Source of the DNA: Bacteroidetes bacterium OLB12
Lineage (GTDB): Bacteria > Bacteroidota > Bacteroidia > Cytophagales > Cyclobacteriaceae
Assembly: GCA_001567185.1 (NCBI GenBank)
Contig: LNFR01000081.1
Location: 1-64,000 of the forward strand
Length of the DNA stretch: 64,000 nucleotides
Direction: 5' to 3'
Shown here: positions 45,413 to 54,956 of the stretch, in pieces
Layout of the letters: each line of letters starts with the position of its first letter
Position numbering within the stretch: position 1 is the first letter of the stretch
Translations under genes and position numbers: made by a program
The notes under the pieces: model-generated
Database searches by the model: none
Seen by the model: the letters and a program-made list of their open reading frames with translations, nothing else
What the model was told of the DNA's origin: nothing

Positions 45413-46744
45413 TCAATCCGCTTGAACTTCGGGGCTTGGTTGGGTGTGTACTGGAATTACAACCGTAAAGGTAGAGCCGAGTTGGAGTTCGGATGCAACC
45501 AGAATTGTTCCGTTTAATTTTTCAACCGCTTGTTTTACAATGTAGAGCCCAAGGCCGGAGCCTTCTGATTTTTCATTGGCTTGGTAAAACATATCAAATA
45601 TTTTATGAATGTGATTGGCAGGAATGCCCAGCCCGTTGTCTTGCACGATAAAACGAATGTGACTCTCGCGTAGATCAGCACTTATTTTAAGCATGGGGTT
45701 TCCCTTGGCTGCATCCATGTATTTGATGGCATTGCCAATCAGGTTACTCAATATAATCTGTAACCTGGCTGAATCTGAATAAATCGTCAGATCGGTTGGT
45801 ACATCTAATTCTATTTTTACCTTTTCGGTATGCGGGTGCGAACGAAGATTTTCCAGTATCGTGCGGATGAGTTTGCTTACCTGCACTTTTTTCATTTGAA
45901 CCTCCAACCGTGTGTTGCGTGAGTAATCGGAGATATCCCGGATGAATTTTTGAAGGTCATCTACCCGGCCATCCATCATCTCTATAAGTTCTCTCAGTTC
46001 TTTTTCATTTTCGGTTACACGGCTTAAATGAATCAGCCCCCGCACAGAACTGAGCGGGGCCATCAGGTCGTGGGCAGTGCTGTAAACAAATTGATCAAGT
46101 TCGGTATTAAGCCGGGTAAGCTCTGTGTTTTTAGAGGCAATCTGTTTTTCATTTTCCCGCAAGGAATTTTCTGAGCGGAAATTTATGCTAATGAGATAAT
46201 AGATAATTAATACAGAAACCAACAATGCACCAAAGAAATGGATGATTAAACTAGCTTCGTCTAAATCGCTAGTATGATAAGTTTTTTTAATGATAGCAAA
46301 GTGTGTGGTTTTATTTATAATAAACAACGTAACAGGTATGCAGAGCATAAGAAAACTTTTGCCTCGCTCTTCATAGCCAAAGGTGGCCAGCACTCCCAAT
46401 GCGGCCGGTATGTAGTACATGTGCAATCCTGTTGCTTCGGGCTCTACCTGGCAAAACAGAAAAACAAGCACATTTACCGATATGCCGAATAGTATTTTCG
46501 CTAGGGTGTAATACCCAACTCTGTTTAAGACAAAACACCATGCCGCTAAAACCGCACCGGCCAGCTGGTAGGCCAGGCCATGATAAATACTGTTAGATAG
46601 ATCGAGCAGAAAATAACCCAGGCAAAGGAAGAACATAATGATGCAAAGCTGCCCGGTAAGCAGAACCCGTTTGTACTCAGAATACGATAAAATGAAATTA
46701 CTCTTTCCTAAAATAAATTTACGGATGGTACCTGAGGGAATCAT
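45413..46744 (-). CDS. Sensor histidine kinase, multi-TM
   Basis: 443 residues. The N-terminal half has six or so membrane helices (residues about 25-190) with no recognised sensor domain. It is followed by a coiled coil, HisKA with His225 (VYSTAHDLMAPLSS), and HATPase with N, G1 (DNGLGI) and G2 (GSGLGLYIVKQAVEKL) boxes. No response regulator nearby, so the partner is unknown. Single gene between convergent GT4 and the TSUP gene. Confidence 0.9.
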   Translation of the reverse strand: MIPSGTIRKFILGKSNFILSYSEYKRVLLTGQLCIIMFFLCLGYFLLDLSNSIYHGLAYQLAGAVLAAWCFVLNRVGYYTLAKILFGISVNVLVFLFCQVEPEATGLHMYYIPAALGVLATFGYEERGKSFLMLCIPVTLFIINKTTHFAIIKKTYHTSDLDEASLIIHFFGALLVSVLIIYYLISINFRSENSLRENEKQIASKNTELTRLNTELDQFVYSTAHDLMAPLSSVRGLIHLSRVTENEKELRELIEMMDGRVDDLQKFIRDISDYSRNTRLEVQMKKVQVSKLIRTILENLRSHPHTEKVKIELDVPTDLTIYSDSARLQIILSNLIGNAIKYMDAAKGNPMLKISADLRESHIRFIVQDNGLGIPANHIHKIFDMFYQANEKSEGSGLGLYIVKQAVEKLNGTILVASELQLGSTFTVVIPVHTQPSPEVQAD

Positions 46745-46790
46745 GGCTAAGTAAACTTAGCAAATTTGAGATGCCGGAAAAGCACCGGAC

Positions 46791-47537
46791 CTAAAAAAAC
46801 CAGAGTTTTATAGCCATCGCCAACACAGAAATAATCATAATGCGTTTGATCCAGACTTCACCAGCCTTTACCGACCAGCGACTTGCAAACCAGCCGCCCC
46901 AGGCGTGCCCAATGGCCAGAATCAAACCAGTTTGCCATTGTATTTTTCCTTGCCAGGCAAACACAACTACTGAAACCCCGGTGTAAACAATAGCTGCAAA
47001 AACTTTTATATAGTTGCTTTTAACCAGGCTCAGGTTGTTTACCATACTTAAAACAGCAAGCACCAGAAAACCAATACCGGCCTGCACAAAACCACCGTAA
47101 ATCCCAATAAACAAAAAGAGTATGGCGCCTGTCCATTGAGCTTTGGGCGAAAGATTTTCTTCCCCTTTGGATTTAAATGGATCGTAAATAATCAGAACAA
47201 CAGAGAGCACCATTACGGCTACAAATATTTTCTGAAAAACATGGTCGGGAATTTTTGATGCAAGAAAAGAACCGAGTACACCACCTCCCAACGAAGCGAT
47301 GCCCAGGTAAAGACTATACGGCCATGGCAGTTCTATCCCTTTACTTTTAAATCCACCTACAGCAAAAATGTTTTGAAACAGAATGGCCACCCGGCTTGTG
47401 GCATTGGCTGAAGTGATTGGTAAACCAAGAAAGGTGAGTATCGGTACAGAAAAGAGTGAGCCACCACCTCCTACGGTATTAAGAAAGGCAGCCGCAAACC
47501 CTACGGCTATTATTATCGGATATTCATACCAACTCAA
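46791..47537 (-). CDS. TSUP family transporter (TauE/SafE)
   Basis: 248 residues, about eight helices. N-terminal GFAAAFLNTVGGGGSLFSVPIL is the first conserved repeat of the TauE/SafE family; the second appears in FIGIYGGFVQAGIGFL. Members export sulfite, sulfoacetate or other organic anions; substrate here unknown. Start overlaps the SDR stop by 4 bases. Confidence 0.88.
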   Translation of the reverse strand: MSWYEYPIIIAVGFAAAFLNTVGGGGSLFSVPILTFLGLPITSANATSRVAILFQNIFAVGGFKSKGIELPWPYSLYLGIASLGGGVLGSFLASKIPDHVFQKIFVAVMVLSVVLIIYDPFKSKGEENLSPKAQWTGAILFLFIGIYGGFVQAGIGFLVLAVLSMVNNLSLVKSNYIKVFAAIVYTGVSVVVFAWQGKIQWQTGLILAIGHAWGGWFASRWSVKAGEVWIKRIMIISVLAMAIKLWFF

Positions 47538-48343
47538 CGCACCTGAGCTTTGCGTATCACTTTGGAAAACGTGCCGGGTAAAAGTCGTTTCATAAAAATG
47601 GCAAAACCTTCTTTAAATCCTCCAATGTAAACTTCTTCCTTTTTGCGGGCTATGGCTTTCAATGCTTTCACAGCAAAGACATCGGGCAACATGCCGGTAT
47701 TGGTGCTGCCATCCATTTTATTAAGGGTGCTGCCATCGCCTGTAACCGCATGCAGGGTAATGTTGGTTTTAATCCAACCCGGGCAAATAAGTGTTACATG
47801 AATGTCTTTGCTATCTTTCCATAGTTCGGCCCGCAGCGAATCAAAGAAGCCATGCAGTGCATGTTTGGCGGCCGCATACCCTGTGCGGTAAGGAGTACCA
47901 ATTTTTCCCATAACGCTTGTAATGGTTACAATATGGCCCGCTTTGCGCGATAAGAAATGTGGCAGCAGGTATTTAGTAACTCCAATTGTTCCGAAGTAAT
48001 CTACCTCCATTACTTTTCGATCTACCTCAAGTTGTGTTTCCTTACCTAAACTGCGTTGGCTAATGCCGCCATTGTTAATCAGAATATCAATTTGACCAAA
48101 CAGTTGAAGGGCCGCTTCCACACTTAATTTTAATGTGGAAGCCTGGCTTAAGTCTAAGGGCAAAATTTTTATTTGAGGCTGAATGGCAATGGGGCAATTG
48201 CCTTTTACACGTTCCAGCTCTTCCTTTCTGCGAGCCGATAAAATTATCCGTGCGCCTTGCCGGGCCAGGGCATAGGTTAAGGCTTCGCCAATTCCTGAAG
48301 ATGCCCCGGTAATCCAAACTACTTTGCCACTAAAATACTTCAT
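47534..48343 (-). CDS. Short-chain dehydrogenase/reductase
   Basis: 269 residues. Classical SDR: nucleotide site TGASSGIGEAL near residue 14, the NNGG motif (INNGGISQRSL) near 90, catalytic Ser in ITSVMGKIG and Tyr-x3-Lys in YAAAKHALHGF. Similar to DHRS7-like SDRs; substrate unknown. Both ends overlap neighbours by 4 bases, a tight operon. Confidence 0.92.
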   Translation of the reverse strand: MKYFSGKVVWITGASSGIGEALTYALARQGARIILSARRKEELERVKGNCPIAIQPQIKILPLDLSQASTLKLSVEAALQLFGQIDILINNGGISQRSLGKETQLEVDRKVMEVDYFGTIGVTKYLLPHFLSRKAGHIVTITSVMGKIGTPYRTGYAAAKHALHGFFDSLRAELWKDSKDIHVTLICPGWIKTNITLHAVTGDGSTLNKMDGSTNTGMLPDVFAVKALKAIARKKEEVYIGGFKEGFAIFMKRLLPGTFSKVIRKAQVR

Positions 48344-48717
48344 ACAACTTGTGGTTTTGTTTTGTTATCGCCTGCATACACCCAAATGGTATAAATGCCA
48401 ATGGCTGTACCAATGGGAAATGAAAATAATTTAAGGCAGCCTAATACCAGTACCAGGGTAAGCGCCCATTTTTTTTGATTGAGAAGCCCCACACCGCCTA
48501 TAATGGCCGGAATAGCCAACACCAAAACAACACCAAGGGCAATTGTGCGGATAAACGGAATTAACCATGCAAATACCCATTGTGCCTCGGGGTCGGCTTG
48601 TTCGCTTAAAAACGGAAAAATTACTTCAGATAAAGTAGCAAGTAAAATCATACCCAAAATCTGCAGGGAGCCTGAGATGATGTAGATGAAACCGAGAATG
48701 CGTTTGTGATTTTCCAT
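48340..48717 (-). CDS. Small multi-pass membrane protein, unknown
   Basis: 125 residues from ATG 48717 (MENHKRILGFIYI); the frame extends to 48762 inside folA, which is rejected. Four hydrophobic helices. No family recognised. Sits 10 bp downstream of folA and overlaps the SDR start by 4 bp. Confidence 0.75.
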   Translation of the reverse strand: MENHKRILGFIYIISGSLQILGMILLATLSEVIFPFLSEQADPEAQWVFAWLIPFIRTIALGVVLVLAIPAIIGGVGLLNQKKWALTLVLVLGCLKLFSFPIGTAIGIYTIWVYAGDNKTKPQVV

Positions 48718-48727
48718 AGTTGTAGGA

Positions 48728-49228
48728 TTAATTTCTTTCGTATATAACGAAATCGAACGCAAACGGATGTCGGTTATCAGCCAAATGATGCTTGCGCGAT
48801 ACTTCTTTCCATTTGGCCAGGTTCACTTCCGGAAAAAAAGTGTCGCCATCCACTTCGGCTTGTATTTCGGTTAGATAAAGCCGGGTTGCCAGCCTCAATC
48901 CCAACGCATAAATTTCTGCACCGCCAATAATAAATACTTCCTTTTGATTGGCTTTACGGGCTATGTCCAGGGCATCTTCCAGCATGTGCACAACCTGGCA
49001 ACCGGGCGCAATAAAATCAGTTGAACGGGTAACCACAATATTTGTACGGTGGGGCAGGGGCCTGAATTTTTCGGGTAGCGATTGGTAATTTTTTCTACCC
49101 ATTATCACATGATGGCCTTTTGTGGTTTCCATAAAATACTTCATGTCATCGGGCAGGCGCCAGGGCAGGTCGTTATTTTTTCCAATTACGTGGTTGCGCG
49201 AAACAGCAGCTATCAGCGAAATAATCAT
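48728..49228 (-). CDS. folA: Dihydrofolate reductase
   Basis: 166 residues, usual length. Reduces dihydrofolate with NADPH. Seen: [23 protein letters not shown], with catalytic Asp in LPDDMKYF, the [14 protein letters not shown] loop, and [13 protein letters not shown] in the C-terminal half. Divides fmt and a small membrane gene on the minus strand, likely one operon from namZ. Confidence 0.95.
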   Translation of the reverse strand: MIISLIAAVSRNHVIGKNNDLPWRLPDDMKYFMETTKGHHVIMGRKNYQSLPEKFRPLPHRTNIVVTRSTDFIAPGCQVVHMLEDALDIARKANQKEVFIIGGAEIYALGLRLATRLYLTEIQAEVDGDTFFPEVNLAKWKEVSRKHHLADNRHPFAFDFVIYERN

Positions 49229-49268
49229 GTTTGATCGTATGCGGGTTCAAGTTATGGAAATCGCTCAA

Positions 49269-50187
49269 CTAAAATTTATTGCCACGCAGAAACTCTGCCA
49301 CCTCCATTCGTTTTTTTCCTTCGGGCTGAAATTCAAGAATGTTTATCCAGCCATCGGCCGCGCGTATCTTCAGGCCATCGCTAACTATCCACGGTGCGTC
49401 CACCGCAGGCCGGGAACCATTTCCATCCCATTTTTCACACCTGTAAATTTTATAAGTCTTCCCGTTTAGCACCGTCCATGCACCCGGGTAAGGACTTAAC
49501 CCGCGCACAAAGTCAATTATTTTTTCGGCTGGTTGATTCCAGTTAATCGCACACGTTTCTTTAAAAATTTTAGGAGCATGCTTTAGTTCCTGGCTCGGGT
49601 TCTGTGGCAGGGCAGGGTAGGTACCGGCTTCAATAGCTTTTGCAGTCTTTAAAACCAGGGCGGCACCTTTTGTCATCAACCGGTTATACAAATCGCCTGC
49701 ATCATCGTGTTTGTAGATGGGTTCTTTTTCCTGAAAGATGATGCTGCCGGTATCAATTTCGTGCTTTAAAAAGAAAGTAGTAACACCGGTTTCTTTTTCA
49801 CCATTGATTATTGCCCAGTTGATAGGTGCTGCACCCCGGTATTGGGGAAGGAGGGAGGCATGGAAGATTAAATGTTCCAAGTGTGGGCATGGCCCAAACC
49901 GTTTCAGGTAACATGCGAAAGGCAACTACAATTTGTAAGTTGGCATTGTAGCTTTTCAACTCATCAAGAAAGGTAGTTGATTTGAGATTGGCAGGCTGCA
50001 GCACCGGTAGGTTGTGTTTTAAAGCTGCTACTTTTACGGGCGAAGGAATTAGTTTTTGTCCTCGACCCTGTGGTTTATCAGGTGCGGTAATTACGGCAAC
50101 AACGTTAAACTTGTTTTCAATCAATATTTCCAGGCTGGGTACTGCAAATTCCGGTGTACCCATAAAGATGATGCGAAGTGGATTCAT
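49269..50187 (-). CDS. fmt: Methionyl-tRNA formyltransferase, one frameshift
   Basis: About 306 residues when repaired. Formylates Met-tRNAfMet for initiation. The N-terminal frame from ATG 50187 reads MNPLRIIFMGTPEFAVPSLE, with the folate-binding stretch following. At 49862-49863 one G of GG (plus strand) is extra; removed, [23 protein letters not shown] reads through, the conserved active site with its HASLLP motif. Without repair gene callers will report two overlapping fragments. The C-terminal domain is normal to the TAG at 49269. The gene is close to essential, so a sequencing error is likelier than loss. Confidence 0.88.
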
Positions 50188-50226
50188 TACTCGGTTTTCA
50201 TTTTTTCATCAAAATGATATTAATGG

Positions 50227-50877
50227 TTAATTGGTGCGTAGCTCCTTTCGTAAATACTTTTTGCAAATAGAACAAGTTTGCCAATTGTGATTGCGGGCAG
50301 GGCAATGCTCGCGCCCGTAATAAATAATCTGGAGATGTACCTTATTCCATTTCTTTTCGGGTATTAATCGCTTTAAGTCTTTCTCAGTTTGTTCTACACT
50401 TTTTCCATTGCTTAGTCCCCAGCGGTAAGCCAGGCGATGAATGTGTGTATCTACCGGAAAGGCCGGTATGCCAAACCATTGTGTTAATACCACCGATGCG
50501 GTTTTATGACCCACAGCCGGCAGCGCTTCCAGTTCCTCAAAGGTATGAGGCACCTGGCCATTATATTTTTCAATTAAAATTTTTGACAATCCGTAAATGC
50601 CTTTGCTCTTCATGGGCGATAAACCACACGGCTTAATAATTTCCCGAATTTCTTCTAAAGAAAGTTTAACCATATCAAACGGATTATCGGCCAGCTTAAA
50701 AAGGGCAGGGGTAGTTTTGTTTACACGGATATCGGTGCATTGTGCCGAAAGCAACACCGCAATCAATAAGGTGTAAGCATCTTTATGATCCAAAGGAACC
50801 TGCGGATTGGGATACAACTTGTTAAGCGTTTTTAAGATATCCGCAACTTTCTCTGATTTTGTCATAGCTACATTCAA
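50227..50877 (-). CDS. nth: Endonuclease III
   Basis: 216 residues. DNA glycosylase/AP lyase for oxidised pyrimidines. HhH motif LPAVGHKTASVV with catalytic Lys, and catalytic Asp in FPVDTHIHRLAYRWGL. The iron-sulfur loop differs from the usual CX6CX2CX5C: here C-x9-C-x2-C (HCPARNHNWQTCSIC) with no fourth Cys before the C-terminus. The cluster may be altered or absent. Part of the namZ-nth-fmt-folA run. Confidence 0.9.
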   Translation of the reverse strand: MNVAMTKSEKVADILKTLNKLYPNPQVPLDHKDAYTLLIAVLLSAQCTDIRVNKTTPALFKLADNPFDMVKLSLEEIREIIKPCGLSPMKSKGIYGLSKILIEKYNGQVPHTFEELEALPAVGHKTASVVLTQWFGIPAFPVDTHIHRLAYRWGLSNGKSVEQTEKDLKRLIPEKKWNKVHLQIIYYGREHCPARNHNWQTCSICKKYLRKELRTN

Positions 50878-50903
50878 ACAATTTTATCCTTACCTGATGG
50901 TAT

Positions 50904-52073
50904 TTACGGATACAAAAGATATTTCTTTCGTAAGGTTTTGAATTTATCCAACCCGGGTTGCCAGCTTGCCCGTATCTGATCTTCCGTTAGTCCGTCTTTT
51001 ATTTGTTGTTTTAAATCGGGTGTACCGGCCAATAGATCAAAATAGGAAATAAAAAACTTTTCCTTGTCGGGATAAAGAGAATACATCTTTAATATATAGG
51101 ATAAGTCAATTTTGCGGGCGGGTGTTTCATTACGCAAGTCGATACCATAACACAGCTTGTTTTCCTGAGGAGGTTTTACTGACACCCCCTTGATTGAAAC
51201 AGGAGTAAAGGTAAACGATAGCCCTTTTAAGTCGGGATGGCCTAATACCTGAAACGGAAAAGGTGTTCCTCTTCCTAAACTAATCACAGTACCTTCAAAT
51301 AAGCAGATGGACGGATAAAGTTGAACAGCCAGGTTATTGGGCAGGTTAGGCGATGGTTTGATCGGTAACTGGTACGGAGTGCCATGCTTCCAGTTTTTTA
51401 CGGGTATGATTTCTATATCGCACGTTACTTTATTTGTTAACCAGCCTTCGCCATTTATCATTTGAGCCAGTTCGCCAACGGTAAGGCCGTGAGCTATTGG
51501 AATAAGGTGCATGGCCACAAACGATTTTAGTAGTTTATCATTCATGGGGCCATCAACAAAATCGTTGGGGTTGGGCCTGTCCAGAATAATTAGTTTTTTG
51601 TTCGATTCGGCACAGGCTTCCATTACATAGTGCATGGTGCCAATGTAGGTGTAAAATCGTGTGCCCACATCCTGAATATCAAATACCATGATGTCCACAT
51701 CAGCCAATTGTTGTGGGGTTGGTTTTTTATTTTTTCCATAGAGCGAAACCAGCGGAATACCTGACTTGGTATCTACACTATCATTCACCAACTCACCATC
51801 GGCTGCATTTCCGCGAAAGCCGTGTTCCGGGCCAAATATCTTTACAATGTTTACCCCCAGGCTTACCAGCGAATCGGCCAGGTGTGTTTTGCCAATTAAC
51901 GAGGTGTGATTTACCGTAAGGGCAACACGTTTGCCTTTTAATTTTGGTAGTAACAAATTAAGCTGGTCGGCCCCTGTAACCGGCAGATTGTTTATAGATT
52001 TTTCCTGTACCGGTTGTGCCTTGCATGCTACCAACCCGAACAAAACAAAACCGAATGCAAATAACTTGGTCAT
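50904..52073 (-). CDS. DUF1343 / NamZ-type exo-N-acetylmuramidase, lipoprotein
   Basis: 389 residues. Signal peptide with a lipobox-like LVAC near residue 17, so probably a lipoprotein. DUF1343 family core: KIFGPEHGFRGNAADGE, DVGTRFYTYIGTMHYVMEA, and ILDRPNPN. NamZ from Bacillus subtilis, of this family, removes terminal MurNAc from peptidoglycan fragments. A role in cell-wall recycling is likely. First gene of the minus-strand run through folA. Confidence 0.88.
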   Translation of the reverse strand: MTKLFAFGFVLFGLVACKAQPVQEKSINNLPVTGADQLNLLLPKLKGKRVALTVNHTSLIGKTHLADSLVSLGVNIVKIFGPEHGFRGNAADGELVNDSVDTKSGIPLVSLYGKNKKPTPQQLADVDIMVFDIQDVGTRFYTYIGTMHYVMEACAESNKKLIILDRPNPNDFVDGPMNDKLLKSFVAMHLIPIAHGLTVGELAQMINGEGWLTNKVTCDIEIIPVKNWKHGTPYQLPIKPSPNLPNNLAVQLYPSICLFEGTVISLGRGTPFPFQVLGHPDLKGLSFTFTPVSIKGVSVKPPQENKLCYGIDLRNETPARKIDLSYILKMYSLYPDKEKFFISYFDLLAGTPDLKQQIKDGLTEDQIRASWQPGLDKFKTLRKKYLLYP

Positions 52074-52117
52074 TTCTTTTTATTTTGGGCGAAAGTATAA
52101 AATTAAAGCATTAACCG

Positions 52118-53482
52118 GTGCTTTCCCGTTTCATAGCCCAAAGAATCCGCCACAGGCAGGACAATAGTTTTGCTGCCGTTATTCATAAAATAGCCGTGGC
52201 CAGTATTGCTATTGGGTTGGCGGCAGCCATTGTTTCTTTTCTGATTATGCAGGGGTTTCAGGCTGCGGTTAAAGATAAGATTTACAATTTTAGCAACCAC
52301 CTTTTAATTAGCCGCTTTACCATGAGTAATGCGGTAGAGGAACAGCCCTTCGATTACCGGATTGCATTGTATAAAAATCCCGAACAATTTCCTTTTGTTA
52401 CGCATGTGCAGGAGTATGCGCACAAAGCAGGCCTTGTAAAAACAGATGAAGAGGTGCTTGGTATCGTTTTTAAAGGCGTTGGCAAAAGTTTTAATTCAAC
52501 GGCTTTTAATAAAAATTTACTGGAAGGAAGATTTATTCAATTCTCCGATTCGGCCTATGCTCATGAAGTAGTGATAAGCAGGGTAATTGCCGATAAGATT
52601 AATATACGTGTGGGCGATGCGCTTACGGTTCATTTCTTTCAGAATCCGCCCCGGTTCAGAAGACTCACCGTAGTGGGTATTTACGAAACCAACCTTTCAG
52701 ATTATTTTGACAGCAAAGTAATTATTGGTGACATCGGGCTGGTGCAGCGTTTAAACGACTGGGCAGCCCACGAAGCGGGCGGGCTGGAGGTGCAGGTTAA
52801 TCTTAATTATTTTAATACCATACCGCTTTGGCGCGAAGATTTCAATGCCTATTCAGCGTATGCACGCGAGGCTATTTTTAATAATCCGGAAATTGATAAT
52901 CCCCAGTTTACCTATTGGAAAGCGCTGTTTGATTACAATTTTAACTTCGATCGGGCGGCATTGGAATCGGCCGCCAGGCAAATTGGCGATTCGATGGATT
53001 ATGATTTATACCTGGAAACTGTACGCGATAAATACATTCAGGTTTTTGAGTGGCTTGATTTAATTAAGCGGCAAGTTAAAATTCTGCTTATCATAATTCT
53101 GGTGGTGGTTTGTGTTAATATGATTTCGGTAATCCTGATTTTGGTGATGGAGCGAACACCCATGGTGGGTATATTAAAAGCGATGGGTGCCAGAAATCAA
53201 CTGGTGCGCAATGTGTTTTTATATAGTGGCATGAACCTGATTGTGCGGGGGCTGTTATGGGGAAATGCAGTAGGACTTGGTTTGTGCTTTCTGCAATATT
53301 GGTTTAAGTTCATCAGACTTAACCCTCATGATTATTACATGGCTTATGTACCCATACAATGGAACTGGGATACCGTACTTTTTTTAAATGCCATTGTGTT
53401 TGGAACTGTGCTTCTTGTTTTACTACTGCCCACACGGTACATCGCACGCATTAATCCGGTAGAAGCAATCCGGTTTGATTGA
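52118..53482 (+). CDS. FtsX-like ABC transporter permease (LolC/E type)
   Basis: 454 residues from GTG 52118. Four-helix permease with one N-terminal helix (SIAIGLAAAIVSFLIMQGFQ), a large periplasmic MacB_PCD-like domain, and three C-terminal helices. The conserved MERTPMVGILKAMGARNQLVR coupling segment is present, with INPVEAIRFD at the end. Lipoprotein release (Lol) or another MacB-type system; no ATPase gene is adjacent. N-terminal helix preceded by FIAQRIRHRQDNSFA, typical of LolE. Confidence 0.85.
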   Translation: MLSRFIAQRIRHRQDNSFAAVIHKIAVASIAIGLAAAIVSFLIMQGFQAAVKDKIYNFSNHLLISRFTMSNAVEEQPFDYRIALYKNPEQFPFVTHVQEYAHKAGLVKTDEEVLGIVFKGVGKSFNSTAFNKNLLEGRFIQFSDSAYAHEVVISRVIADKINIRVGDALTVHFFQNPPRFRRLTVVGIYETNLSDYFDSKVIIGDIGLVQRLNDWAAHEAGGLEVQVNLNYFNTIPLWREDFNAYSAYAREAIFNNPEIDNPQFTYWKALFDYNFNFDRAALESAARQIGDSMDYDLYLETVRDKYIQVFEWLDLIKRQVKILLIIILVVVCVNMISVILILVMERTPMVGILKAMGARNQLVRNVFLYSGMNLIVRGLLWGNAVGLGLCFLQYWFKFIRLNPHDYYMAYVPIQWNWDTVLFLNAIVFGTVLLVLLLPTRYIARINPVEAIRFD

Positions 53483-53534
53483 TCATGCAGAGGCTTGTGG
53501 CATCCGGTTTTTGGCTGGCGCGGTAAATCAGATT

Positions 53535-54281
53535 TTAGGAAGGAATATACTTTTTGAACCAGCTCTGAACCGTCATCTGGATTACGCCCAAAAATGCTTC
53601 TTTAAAAATACCCACCGACATTTTACTTTGACCACGGGTGCGTTCGGTAAATATGATGGGTACTTCGCTCAGTTTAAATCCGTATTTCCAGGTAAGAAAT
53701 TTCATTTCAATCTGAAAAGCATAGCCTACAAATTTTACCTGGTCTAACCGAATGGTTTTAAGTACTTTGCTTCGGTAGCAAACAAAACCGGCTGTTGTAT
53801 CGTGTACCGGAATTCCGGTAACAATCTGTACATATTTGCTGGCAAAAAAGGATAACAGCACCCGGCCCATGGGCCAGTTCACCACATTTACCCCGGTGGC
53901 ATAGCGCGATCCGATTGAAAGATCACTACCCCATTCCGCGCAGGTCAGGTAAAGTTGAATCAGGTCTTTCGGGTTGTGCGAAAAATCCGCATCCATTTGC
54001 AACACATAGTCATAGCCGGCTTCTAACGCAAACTTAAAACCCTGAATGTAGGCGGTACCTAAACCTTGTTTGCCGGGGCGTTGCAATACGTGCAACCGGG
54101 TTGCGGCATCGGTATTATAGCTTTGTTGCAGGTCTCTCACCACAGCGGCAGTGCCATCGGGCGAATTGTCATCTACAACCAAAATATCAAAGTCCTTGGG
54201 AAGGGAAAACACCGTTTCAATAATCATGGTGATGTTCTCCTTCTCGTTATAAGTAGGAATAATGACGATAGCGTTATTCAA
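53535..54281 (-). CDS. Polyprenol-phosphate mannosyl/glycosyltransferase (GT2, DPM1-like)
   Basis: About 248 residues from TTG 54281 (NNAIVIIPTYNEKEN), with AAAAGG-like purines just upstream; the open frame goes on to 54356 but the extension is not typical. GT2 with VVDDNSPDGTA, the DxD in LQMDADFSHNP, and the SIGSRY and RTRGQSKMS motifs of dolichol-phosphate mannose synthases. Donates an activated sugar to a polyprenol lipid for periplasmic transfer (family-level). No C-terminal membrane anchor, so it is the soluble type. Divergent from the HAD gene. Confidence 0.88.
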   Translation of the reverse strand: MNNAIVIIPTYNEKENITMIIETVFSLPKDFDILVVDDNSPDGTAAVVRDLQQSYNTDAATRLHVLQRPGKQGLGTAYIQGFKFALEAGYDYVLQMDADFSHNPKDLIQLYLTCAEWGSDLSIGSRYATGVNVVNWPMGRVLLSFFASKYVQIVTGIPVHDTTAGFVCYRSKVLKTIRLDQVKFVGYAFQIEMKFLTWKYGFKLSEVPIIFTERTRGQSKMSVGIFKEAFLGVIQMTVQSWFKKYIPS

Positions 54282-54443
54282 AAGCCTTTTGGTTAAGCCG
54301 GGCAGAATTCCCAGCATAACAAAACTAAGTAAAAGAGTTTTCCAAACAATCCACATCCAATAAACTGGTCTGAAAATTAGGCCAATTGCTGGTTTCAGTT
54401 GGCAGAATGCCTTAACATTGAGACCAATCGGAACCAGCCTGCT

Positions 54444-54956
54444 ATGAATAAATGCGTTTTTTTGGACAGAGACGGTGTACTAAACAAAGACAATCCCTTA
54501 TACACTTACCGGGTAGAGGCCTTTGAAATTCTTCCGGGTGTAATTGAAGCTACCCGGCTATTAAAAACCGCAGGCTTTCGCCTGATTGTAGTTACTAACC
54601 AATCGGGAATTGCGCAGGGTATTTATACGCAACAGCAAATGGAAGCATGCCACGGGTATTTTCAGCAAATGTCAAACAACAGCATCGATCATTTTTATTT
54701 TTGTCCATACCATCCTTCGGTTACTGAATCGCTTACGCGCAAGCCCGGTACGCTTATGTTTGAAAAAGCAATTGCACGATTTGGCATTGATGTTTCAACC
54801 TCGTGGATGGTGGGCGATCGGGGCAGGGATATTATACCGGCCCGCAGCCTGGGCATCCGAACAATACAAATTGGTGATGAAGTAGAACCTGCAAACAAAG
54901 CTGATTTTAAAGTGGAGAGTTTGCTCGAGGCAGCTCACCTGATTTTGAGGGGCTAA
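54444..54956 (+). CDS. HAD-IIIA hydrolase, GmhB-like
   Basis: 170 residues from ATG 54444; an upstream in-frame ATG at 54399 is less likely. HAD motif I FLDRDGVLN, motif II VVTNQSGIAQG, motif III/IV MVGDRGRDIIPARSLGIRT. Close to D-glycero-D-manno-heptose 1,7-bisphosphate phosphatase, which makes the heptose precursor of LPS core. That fits the GT9 gene at 2277, though they are far apart. Zinc-loop residues CPYHP are present. Confidence 0.88.
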   Translation: MNKCVFLDRDGVLNKDNPLYTYRVEAFEILPGVIEATRLLKTAGFRLIVVTNQSGIAQGIYTQQQMEACHGYFQQMSNNSIDHFYFCPYHPSVTESLTRKPGTLMFEKAIARFGIDVSTSWMVGDRGRDIIPARSLGIRTIQIGDEVEPANKADFKVESLLEAAHLILRG

